A stretch of 64,000 nt of DNA. Origin: Humulus lupulus. Its lineage: Eukaryota > Streptophyta > Magnoliopsida > Rosales > Cannabaceae. A model generated the notes under the pieces. That model did not search any database, was not told the DNA's origin, and worked only from the letters and a program-made list of their open reading frames with translations. A program made the translations under genes and the position numbers. Every line of letters begins with the position of its first letter. Position 1 is the stretch's first letter. The DNA lies in NCBI RefSeq assembly GCF_963169125.1, contig NC_084801.1, forward strand, positions 116,153,061 through 116,217,060, read 5' to 3'. Shown piece by piece: positions 36,483-46,267 of the stretch.

Positions 36483-38300
36483 TTGGCCCAATACACACGG
36501 AAGAGGGTTTCAGCAAGTCGACCTGCTCCAGAAGTCCCGGCCAGTCAGCCTGGGTCTCGGGTAGATCAGGACGTCCCTCCTCCCGTGATAGGAGGGGAGA
36601 TATCCACCATCTCTGGAGGTCCGCATATGGCTAGCACGAGCAGGGGTGCCCAGAAGAGGTACGTGAACGAACTCAAGGCGCATAATGGAGTAGAGTTCGT
36701 CCCGGAGCAGCGCCTGCCAAAGCAGCAGCGATTGGAGAAGCAATTGATCATTTTTACAGAAGAAGATGCGGGCCATGTCCAGTTCCCGCACAATGACCCT
36801 CTGGTCGTAGCAGTTCAGCTCGCTAATCGGAGGGTTAGGAGGGTGTTGATCGACAATGGGAGCTCGGTGAACCTCCTATTCCGGTCCACATTAGAGAAGA
36901 TGGGTTTGACTGTCACCGAGCTGAAGGCGACCTCCATGATGCTATATGGTTTTTCGGGAGAAGGATCAGCGGCTATAGGGACTATTGAGCTGGTGATCAC
37001 CCTAGGGGAAGGACCTCGGACAGTCTCCAAACTCCTCGAGTTCGTGGTCATCGACTGCTCCGCTGCGTACAACGCAATTTTGGGACGGCCCACGCTCATA
37101 GCCTTTGAGGCCGCCACGTCCATTCGCCACCTCGCGATGAAATTTCCTACCTCCACGGGAATATGCACTTTCCGTGGCGATCAGCTCGCTGCCAGGGAAT
37201 GCTACAGCATTTCCATGAAGGGAAAATCGAAACCCGGGCAGCTGGCAATGGCCATCCAAAGTGGTGAAGAGGAATCTCGGGACCCCTTGGCTGGTCCTGA
37301 GATTGAAAAACCTCAAAGCGCCGAAGGGGAAAATATCGTCTTAAGTGAGGATATTGACCCCCGAATAGGCGAGGACAGATCCGAGCTCCAAGTTATTGAG
37401 GAGCTCGAGGAAGTAAACATTGATCCGCAGAACCCATCACGGATGGTCAAGCTCGGAAAAAACCTCTGTAGCGAGAGGAAAGCGGAGCTGATAAGATTTC
37501 TGCGGGATAACCTGGATTTGTTTGCGTGGTCACACGAGGACATGGTGGGAATCAGCCCAAGTGTCATCATGCACACACTTCATTTGGATAAAAGCATTCC
37601 TGCAAAGTCCCAGAAGCAGAGACGCCTAGGAACAACCCGGGCTGAAGCCTTAGAGGAAGAAGTAGCCCGGCTAAAAAAATGTGGCTTTATCCGTGAGGCC
37701 AAGTTTCCGATTTGGGTCGCCAACCCCGTGCTGGTCCCAAAGCCCAACGGGAAATGGCGGACCTGCATCGACTTCTCCGACCTGAATAAAGCCTGCCCCA
37801 AGGATTTTTTTCTATTGCCAAGAATTAACCAGTTGGTGGATGCCACGGCGGGGCACGAGCTTATGTCCTTTATGGACGCGTACTCAGGCTACAATCAAAT
37901 CTCCATGAATCCGGCGGACCAGGAGCACACCAATTTCATGACCCCGACTAACGTTTATTGTTACAAGGTCATGCCCTTCGGGCTGAAGAACGCTGGAGCT
38001 ACGTATCAAAGGTTAGTGAATAGAATGTTCGCAGACCAGATCGGAAAAAACATGGAAGTGTACGTTGATGGCATGCTAGTCAAGTCAAAGATTGCCGATA
38101 ACCATGTTTCCGACCTGAAGGAATGCTTCAAGATACTACGGGAGTATGGCATGAGGCTAAATCCACAGAAGTGCACTTTTGGAGTCGCATCGGGAAAATT
38201 CCTAGGTTTCATCATCAATACCCGGGGAATCGAGGCGAACCCCAACAAGATCAGATCATTGCTCGAGCTTCCCTCACCCAGGTCGCGCAAAGATGTCTAA
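36483..38300 (+). pseudogene. Protease and reverse transcriptase of element A, altered YxDD box
   Basis: The open 605-codon frame has the retropepsin site VLIDNGSSVNLLF and ILGRPTLIAF, then RT motifs KWRTCIDFSDLNKACPKD, MSFMDAYSGYNQI and MPFGLKNAGATYQRL. The catalytic box reads VYVDGMLVKS: the second Asp of YVDD is Gly (GGC at about 38070). Loss of that metal-binding Asp should abolish polymerase activity. The frame ends at TAA 38298-38300 in a place where the protein family continues. Confidence 0.92.
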
Positions 38301-39490
38301 GGCCTGATAGGAAGGGTGGCAGCCCTCAATCGGTTTATTTCAAAGTCCACCGATAAGTGTTTGCCATTCTACAACCTGCTCTGAGGAAATAAGAAGTTCG
38401 AGTGGACAGAAGAGTGCGAAAGCGCTTTCCTCGACCTGAAGGCACATCTGGCTGAGCCACCCATACTATCCAAACCAAAAGCAGGAGAGCCTCTTTTTCT
38501 CTACCTGGCTGTCACGGAGGATGCAGCCAGTGCCGTATTAGTCCGGGAAGAAGACCAGATTCAGAAGCCAGTCTACTACATCAGCAAGAGACTTCTCGGA
38601 GCTGAATCCCGGTACCCGTTGATGGAAAAATTGGCGTTCTACCTTATCACAGCCTCGCGAAAGCTCAGGCCGTACTTCCAGTCCCACTCAATACACGTCA
38701 TGACTGACCAGCCTTTAAGACAGGTTTTGCAAAAACGTGAAGCATCGGGACGCTTGTTAAAGTGGGCAATCGAACTCATCCAGTTCAAGATTCTGTACAC
38801 TCCGCGAACTGCTATAAAGAGTCAGGCCCTGGCCGATTTTGTAGCAGAGTGCACAGGATTCCGAGAGGATCCTGCAGAAGACTCACCCTAGGTCACCTCG
38901 GCCCAGGCATCGTGGAGGATATTCGTGGATGGTTCATCCAACGAGAGCGGCTCCAGAGCTGGAATCATTTTGATATCCCCTGAAGGACATAGATTCCACT
39001 CGGTGCTGAGATTCGGATTCAAGGCCTCCAACAACGAGGCCGAATACGAAGCTTTGCTGGCCGGGCTAAGGATAGCCCATGAGCTGAAGGCGAGCTTCGT
39101 CCAGTGCTTCAGTGACTCCCAGCTCGTGGTAAACCAGGTTCTAGGCGAATATCAAGCACGAGGACCCAAGATGGCTGCCTACCTAGGAAAGGTAAAAGTT
39201 GAGCTGTCCGCATTCGGGCGAGGCTCGATAGAGCAGATACCTCGGGAGCAGAACGCTGACGCAGACGCTCTTGCCATGCTCGCCACCTTCGAGGAGATGG
39301 AGACCTTGGGGTTAGTGCCAGTAGAATTCTTGGAGAAACCAAGTATAAAAGAAGTTAGGACGGAGGTCGAGATGATCGACGCCAGACCGACCTGGATGAC
39401 CTCCATCCTTGAGTATCTCGTCGCGGGAAAGTTACCTGAAGGCGTAATGATGCGCGGCGAGTTCTATATCAAGCTCCCATGTATACTATA
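38301..39490 (+). pseudogene. Two RNase H domains of element A (Tat dual RNase H)
   Basis: The first domain (to about 38891) has VYYISKRLLGAE and RLLKWAIELIQF; it is preceded by stops at 38300 and about 38382. The second (38925-39491) is an archaeal-type RNase H: DGSSNESGSRAGIILISPEG, NNEAEYEALLAGLRIA, FSDSQLVVNQV and EQNADADALA. Two RNase H domains in tandem are a known mark of the Tat lineage. They degrade the RNA strand of RNA-DNA hybrids. Confidence 0.9.
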
Positions 39491-40626
39491 GCAGATGGGG
39501 TGTTATACCGATGTGGGCACTCCCTACCTCTCCTACGATGTGTTCTTCCAGGCGAAGCACAGGCCATCCTGCAGAAGGTGCATGAGGGTTTTTGCGGAGA
39601 TCATACTGGGGGGCAAAGATTGGCCTTAAAGGTCCTGAGGCAAGGTTATTACTGGCCAAATCTGTCCAAAGACTCAATCTCATACGTGAAGAAGTGTGAC
39701 AAGTGCCAGCGATTTGCCACAGTTGCTCGAGCTCCCCCAGTCGAGCTGAAGATATCTCTTCCCCGTGGCCGTTTGCAGTTTGGGGGATCAACTTGGTTGG
39801 CGCCCTCCCTACTGGAAAGGGTGGGGTCTGTTACGCCGCGGTGGCCATCAACTACTTTACGAAGTGGGCTAAGGCAGAACCTTTGGCAACGATAACTTCC
39901 AGAAAAGTCCTTGACTTCGTGGTTAAGAACATTATCTGCCGATTCGGGCTGCCCAAGAAGATTGTTTCCGACAATGGGACTCAGTTTGACAGTGACCTGT
40001 TCACCGAGTTTTGTGAAAGGTACGGAATTGTGAAAAGTTTCTCCTCCGTGGCCTATCCCCAGGCGAACGACCAGGTCGAGGCTGTCAACAAGACGTTAAA
40101 GGTGAGCCTCAAGAAGAGACTAGACGAGGCGAAGGGAGTCTGGCCAGAACAGCTCCCCCAGGTTCTCTGGGCATACCGGACCTCACATCGGACTCCTACG
40201 GGTCATACTCCTTTTTCCCTGACCTTTGGGAGTGAGGCAGTCCTCCCCGTGGAGATTAAGGTACTTTCGCATAGGGTCCATTCATATGACCAGGACCGCA
40301 ACCACGAGCTACTTTGCGCTTCCCTTAACTTGGTTGATGAAAGGCGAGAGGATTCGCAACTCCAGCTCACCCATTATCAGCAGAAGATCACTCGCTATTT
40401 CAACTCAAAAGTCAAGAATCGCGCCTTTAACGTTGGCGACCTGGTCCTCAGGAGAGTTTTCTTGGCCAGTAAGGATCCCAAGGATGGAGTCGTGGGACCG
40501 AACTGGGAAGGGCCATATCAAGCCATCGAGGTCATTAAAGAAGGGACTTATAAATTAGCTTGGCTAAATGGAGGGGCAGTCCCACGAACTTGGAACGCCA
40601 TCCATTTGAAGAGATATTATCAATGA
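39479..40626 (+). pseudogene. Integrase of element A, first catalytic Asp changed
   Basis: The zinc-binding part (VHEGFCGDHTGG, CDKCQRFA) is in one frame and the core is in another, with a shift at about 39740-39790. In the core, the first catalytic Asp (normally WGIDLVG) reads WGINLVG. SDNGTQFDSD and the Glu in DQVEAVNKTL are present. The C-terminal NWEGPYQAIE segment ends at a stop at 40624-40626. With Asp replaced by Asn it should not catalyse strand transfer. Confidence 0.9.
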
Positions 40627-40768
40627 TTCACTTGTAAGGCCTGAAAGGCCATTTTTTATGTATTAAGCAATGAGAATTAACTTTTTGTTTATGTTTGTAC
40701 ATGTTTTCAAGTGTAATCTAAAGTAACCACGAAAGACCCTTTCCCAGTTACTTGGGGGGCATATGGTA

Positions 40769-41585
40769 CCTGGATATAACCAGGTCGCCTTAATGACTTA
40801 GAAGTTGATTCATATCGATTGATCGTTGTTTTTCTTAAAAAATGCGAGATATTGATAAGGATTAACGCGAACTAAGTCCTATCCTGGATATAACCAGGTC
40901 AAAAAACTTAGAAGTTGATTTAAATCTATTGATCATTGTTCTTCTTAAAGAGCACGAGATATTGATAAAAATTAACACGAACTAAGTTTTCAAATTAAGT
41001 TCCTGGATATAACCAGGTCAAAAAACTTAGAAGTTGATTTAAATCTATTGATCGTTGTTCTTCTTAAAGAGCACGAGATATTGATAGAAATTAACACGAA
41101 CTAAGTTTTCAAATTAAGTTTCTGGATATAACCAGGTCAAAAAACTTAGAAGTTGATTTAAATCTATTGATTGTTGTTCTTCTTAAAGAGCACGAGATAT
41201 TGATAGAAATTAACACGAACTAAGTTTTCAAATTAAGTTCCTGGATATAACTAGGTCAAAAAACTTAGAAGTTGATTTAAATCTATTGATCGTTGTTCTT
41301 CTTAAAGAGCACGAGATATTGATAGAAATTAACACGAACTAAGTTTTCAAATTAAGTTCCTGGATATAACCAGGTCAAAAAACTTAGAAGTTGATTTAAA
41401 TCCATTGATCGTTGTTCTTCTTAAAGAGCACGAGATATTGATAGAAATTAACACGAACTAAGTTTTCAAATTACGTTCCTGGATATAACCAGGTCAAAAA
41501 ACTTAGAAGTTGATTTAAATCTATTGATCGTTGTTCTTCCTAAAGAGCACGAGATATTGATAAAAATTAACACGAACTAAGTTTT
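40769..41585. repeat. 119-bp tandem repeat of element A
   Basis: Seven copies start near 40771, 40885, 41004, 41123, 41242, 41361 and 41480; five of the six intervals are 119 bp and the first is 114. Each copy contains the dyad CCTGGATATAACCAGG and the words AACTTAGAAGTTGATTTAAA and AGAGCACGAGATATTGATA. It lies between pol and the end of the antisense gene. A related array is in element B. Confidence 0.93.
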
Positions 41586-41734
41586 TGAAAAAATTGTAAC
41601 TGAAATGCGTAGAGGCAAAAGGGAGTTAACAATTTTAAAGGTAAAAATTAATTGTCTCGAGGTGGGAACACCTCATGCAAAAGTTACAAAAAAAAAAAAA
41701 AAGAATGAAAGAGTGGCGGCAGAATGGAAAGGCC

Positions 41735-44432
41735 CTAGGTTCCACCAGTTGGCCCCTTGGAGGTCACCATCTCACCCTGTTCAGCTGCGTTGGAGACTTC
41801 CCCGGCCTCGGAAGGTGCTTCTTTCTCGAGGCGAGCTTTGAACTTCTCCAGCAAGGGCTCCCAGACGTCCGCTGCCAAGAAGGAAAAGTTGGCGTCTTGG
41901 TTATAGGCCCAGCAATGGTAGAACATGTCCTCCATGGCGGTGCCTGAAGTTGCCTGCTCGGCCTCCAGGGCGGCCTTGGCCTCGGCCTTCGCAGTGTCTA
42001 GGTCGGCCCGCGAGGCGGCGAGGGCGGCTTTGGTGGTCTCGAGCTCTTGTAGCTTGGGATGGGCCTCTTCCAGCTCGGCCTGCGCGGGCGCCAGGGCGTC
42101 CTTAGCCGTCTGCAAGGAGGTCTGGTGGTTGGACACAACTGCCTGGTGCTCGTTCCTCATCTTCTCGAGCTGAGACTTGGCCCTGGCTATGCTCCGATGA
42201 AGGGCAATGGCGCTCTGCGAAAACGGAGAGGCACATGCCTTAGGAAAAAAAAAGAGAAGGGAGAAAGGAAAAACAGGGCAAGGCATGATATTCAAAAACC
42301 ATAAAAGGTTGAGGTTAGCTTACCGTTAGGGCCATGCCCAGTGAAGACTCCAGCACGCCCACCGGGCTCCTGGTTTCGATGGCCCTGAGCTCCTTCTCGT
42401 TGAACTTGTAGATGTGGCCGACGGCGTAGTTCGCCGACTCATACACCGTCCCCCGGAAGGCCTCTGGAATCTTCTCCAGGTCCTGGGGATCAATCGGTAT
42501 GCGCACCTCGGAGGTTGAAATTTCCGAAGTCTCGAGCTCCGCCCCTGTGTCTCGAATGAAGGCCGGAGCTCGCGGAGGGGGTGGGGGCATGCTGCTCCCC
42601 CCTGCAGCAGGAGGAACAGTTCCCATGACTTGAGCGGCTGGGGGCTGCTCTTTGTCCTTTGCAGGAGACTTGGTTGGGGTCCCGATCGTTTTCTTTAAAG
42701 TCCGGGGCTTCTTCATTTTGGGCCCAGAGGCCCTGGCTGAGGGATTCCCCCCAGCGAACGCAGCTCGTAGACTCCCTCCGGGCTGAGACATCTCTTCTGC
42801 CAAAATAAAGATATGGTTAGTACACAAGTTAGCAGCCATTCAAAAACAAAAACAAAGGGGGAAAACGAGAAATTCAAGTATATATATATATACTAAAAGG
42901 GATCCTACCCCCCGAGCTAGAAGAAGAACCTATGGTTACGACCATCGGCCCCGGAGCTCCTGCGGGAGAATCTAAGTCGATTATTTCCCGAGCTGGCGTA
43001 AGTTCTGGATCCGACACTGGTTCCGAGCTAGATTCTTCTACATATTGCCTAAGTCTCAGAGCTATGGCACCCCTCCAGAGTGATGGCCATGACCGGAGGT
43101 TGGTCCGATACTCCTCGAATAGGATCGACCTAAAGGCTAGGGTGTTATTTACGACTACGGTACCCTTAGGGCGGCTATCTTGGTAATCCAGCACGAGCTG
43201 GTCGACACAGTGAAGCAGGGTTGTATCCAGGTCCAGATCACTTCGGTGACGTTGGACGAGCTGTCTGGGATTGAACCTAGCTAGCCAGGGGTTGGTAGTG
43301 GCCCTATCTAAATTCCTAAACATATAAGGGTTACCTTGGCCAGAAGGACTCGCGGCTGCTCCGGACCGGATCCTCTCCTTGTTCGTTCTCTGGGCGGCCT
43401 CCAACGCCCGCTTCCTGTTCCTCACGAGGGAAACCTCGTCCTCCTCTTCTTCATCCCCCGCGACCCCCTCCACGATGATAGGCCTAGTATCGCGAGCTGG
43501 GGGAAGCGCCCGGGTCCTCCTGAAGTTCAGAGACTGGCCTGGGGAGATCAGCTTACAGGCCACCATCGTCTTGTCTGTCACGAGCTGACGATAGTCTTTT
43601 TCACTAGGGGGCAAGCCCGCCAGTGTCTCGTATTGGGGCCCGAGGGTCACAGATTTCTCTGTCCTCGCGAAGATAGCTGCAGAATTATCCTAAGTCAGAA
43701 GCGGATAAAAGGGGAGCTAAACGATACTTAACTTACGAGCTAAGGTTGAAAAGCACTTACGAGGACGATTGACGTAGTGGAGCTCACAGTTTCGGAACCT
43801 CGTCGACATAAAGAATTGATCTTTGAAGTCGTTGGGGTGGCTGGGCAGCTCGATGACTGCAGCCATGTTGGGGAATCGGGTTAAGTAATAAAACCTGTCG
43901 CCTCGCCCCCGCTGCTCCGGGCTGGCCTTGAGGCAGAAAAAGTACAAAATATCTACAGGAGTGGGGACCTCCCACTCCTGTTTCAAGAATAAATATCTTA
44001 ACCCCGCCAACAGCCGATAAGAGTTGGGGGGAGCTGGAATGGGGCCAACCTCACGTAATTGAGGAAATCAGCGAAGTAATGATCCAACGGGAGGAAGGCC
44101 CCCGCCTTAAAATGCTCGTCGCTCCAGGCCGAGAATGCCTCGTCAAGCGGCGCGCAGCTCCGCTCGCCCTCTGCGGGAGGTCGGGCAATCATGGATTCTC
44201 TCCCCAGATCGATCTTGTGGGAGAGGAAGATCTTGTTTACCTTCGCCTGGTCGGTAATCTTTGAGACGATCCTCTCCGCCTCAAAGAACGCGTCAGGGGC
44301 CACCTCGAGCTCCTGTTCCACCGCTGGCCCGAAGTTGGGGATCGGGGATTCGGCCATCACCTCCTTTCCTTTGTCTTGACGGGAGGACGAGCTTCCTACA
44401 GGCTTCTTGGGAGCATTCTTCTTGGGTCCCAT
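41735..44432 (-). pseudogene. Antisense spliced gene of element A (transposase_28-like plus coiled coil)
   Basis: The gene runs opposite to gag-pol. Coding exons are 44432-43761, 43676-42909, 42796-42324 and 42214-41735, all GT-AG, with intron phases 1, 1, 0. A 5'-UTR intron is predicted at 44959-44441. The N-terminal domain (FFEAERIVSKITDQAK, LPLDHYFADFLNYVRLAPFQ, DILYFFCLKASPEQ) resembles the Pfam 'putative gypsy type transposon' family. An acidic linker follows, then a Pro/Lys-rich segment and a C-terminal Ala/Glu coiled coil ending in MFYHCWAYNQDANFSFL. A one-base deletion near 44031 shifts the first exon, so this copy is broken. Function is unknown; the homologous genes in B and C share its layout. 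Confidence 0.82.
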
Positions 44433-45184
44433 CTGGTCGCCTAGCGAACAAAAAGAAGAAATTTTAGAAAAAGGCGACCTAAGGTGGAAGAGAATCTGAA
44501 TGTGTTTCTTTGACACGAGCTGAGGTAAGCCCAACCCGTGGAGAGTGAGACCACGCGGTTCTAAGAAAACGCGCTTGTGCTCCCAAAAAATACCCGATTA
44601 CTCGGAATTCGTGTGTCAGGAGGGCCAGGATAGAATTTTCCTTGGAAGGAAAGTTTCAGTAGGCACGAAAGGCAAAACCGACTGTGAAGCATGTCCCCTA
44701 AGCTACCTGGTTTTGCACCCAAAAATACTGAATACTCTAAACCAGCATACCAAAAATCCTACCCAGAAATTTTCCCCAGAAAATGTATCCGGTAAACCAT
44801 GCTCCTAAACGGTTTTCTACTGCAGAGATACCCTAACCTAAAAGGCTTTCACCCTTCATTCCCACAAAACCCAGCAAACCCTTGCATGCGACTACAGTAA
44901 ATATTTACCTAAGCTACAGTAAAGAATAATTTCAAAACATGCACAGTCAGGAGACTTACAGAGTGTTTGGCTGGGAAGTGGATGAAGGTATCGCCTGGGT
45001 TGGGGCTTCGTCGGAGTAGTTGGTTCCAAGGCTTCGAAGGAGTCTTTGTGCCTGAACTTCTTGAGCGTTAGGAATGGTGGTCGGGAAGAAGAGGGTTTTT
45101 TCTTTTGAAGATGAAGAAAGAAGAAGAGGAAAATTTCTGAAAAATTTCAAATGAACGGGTGGCCCATGCGTAGGGTGGCCACCC

Positions 45185-45195
45185 CTTTTTATATG
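45185..45195 (-). promoter_or_regulatory. TATA box of the antisense gene, element A
   Basis: On the minus strand the sequence reads CATATAAAAAG, about 750 bases upstream of the antisense ATG and about 230 bases upstream of the predicted 5'-UTR intron. B and C have TATA boxes at matching places. Confidence 0.6.
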
Positions 45196-45440
45196 CGTGA
45201 AGGGTCACATGAAGAAGGCTGTTGGATTGCCCTGATGTGGGATCCAAGGCCCTCTACTCGAAAGGCGAAACGACGGCTGGGTATAGGCTAGGCCATTAAA
45301 TGCGGTTCTCGGAAGACGTACCGTCACCAACCATGATGTTCCACGTATTCGGCGCCTGCGTAGATTGTGGGATATGAAGAGATCTTAGGAAGCCTAAAAG
45401 CCCCAACTGTGGCCCTATGCGACGTCGTGCACCACGAGCA

Positions 45441-45457
45441 GGGGCTTGGGGGGCAGA
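45441..45457 (+). other. Polypurine tract of element A
   Basis: GGGGCTTGGGGGGCAGA ends at the 3' LTR. A second copy of its core, CTTGGGGGGC, is at 40751-40760 just before the tandem array. Confidence 0.78.
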
Positions 45458-46212
45458 TGTACGCCCTGATTTTCCCACGGGCTGATTAGCTAGCGGAGAT
45501 ACGGCCTAATCACGACTACCACGTGAACATCCCCAAGACCGGAGCTGCCATCGTAAGGTCCTACCTCCTTAGCTCGAGGTAACCTAAGGGTTCGCCAAGA
45601 TTGCATAAGGACTGAGCTTGGGCTCTGAAGACCACAGGTCGAGGGAAGCATCCAGCTCATTGTACGTGCTGGAGTTGGAGGCTGTGACCTTTTATAAAGT
45701 CAATCACGCAAGGTAAACGTGCATATATCAGACATCACGTGTCTGATATACCCCTGACTTCTCGGACACGCAGCAGGAACGTGCGTATTCAGACACCCAC
45801 GACTGGTTTGGGCCGTGCGGCCCATTATCCCCTTACCTATTGATTTGACCACACTTATGTGTCAGGTTTAGGAATTAATCATGAATGTCATAGAGTTGAT
45901 ATGATAGGTAAGAAGGTCACGGGATGACCTTCTTACCAACTCCCAGGTGCCTTCTCCTATAAATATGGAGACCCTGGGAGTTATAAGGGGTTGGATTCTA
46001 TATTGTAAGAAATACCCTGTAATCGAATACCCAGTATATAACAATAATACTGACTAGTGGAGTAGAAGGATTTTAACCTTTGAACCACTTAAAAAATGTA
46101 TTTTGAATCACCATTTCATTTCTAAGATCATTTATCTATTTTGGTTCAACATAAGCACTAATCCATTTCTCTTCTTTTCTTAATTACCTGTTGGCGAAGA
46201 ACCGCGTCAACA
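45458..46212 (+). repeat. 3' LTR of element A, also 5' LTR of the following partial copy
   Basis: It is 755 bp long, the same as the first LTR, and differs from it at scattered sites. The TATA box is intact (TATAAATA, 45958-45965). It is followed by the primer site and gag again, so it serves two units. Confidence 0.92.
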
Positions 46213-46267
46213 GTTTGGTGCTTTCATTGAGAGCAAGTCAGATTAGTGCTGCCGCAAACATCCAACT

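Larger units (their letters stand above)
33485..46212 (+). mobile_element. Tat-lineage Ty3/gypsy element A with antisense gene
   Basis: Two 755-bp LTRs flank gag, protease, RT, two RNase H domains and integrase on the plus strand. After pol come a 119-bp tandem array and a spliced gene on the minus strand, then the 3' LTR. The second, archaeal-like RNase H and the gag type mark the Tat lineage. LTRs differ at few sites by eye, so this is the youngest-looking insertion here. RT and integrase nevertheless carry substitutions at catalytic residues and the frames have stops and shifts. The right side is abnormal: the 3' LTR leads into another gag copy rather than into host DNA, so no target duplication can be read with confidence. 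Confidence 0.92.

Noticed and set aside
40769..41585. Regular repeats that could suggest a CRISPR-like array
   Set aside because: The whole 119-bp unit is repeated with no unique spacers, and it lies inside a plant retrotransposon.
42059..42304. Plus-strand open frames across 41605-43731
   Set aside because: They are shadows of the minus-strand antisense gene, whose splice sites and motifs match those in B and C.
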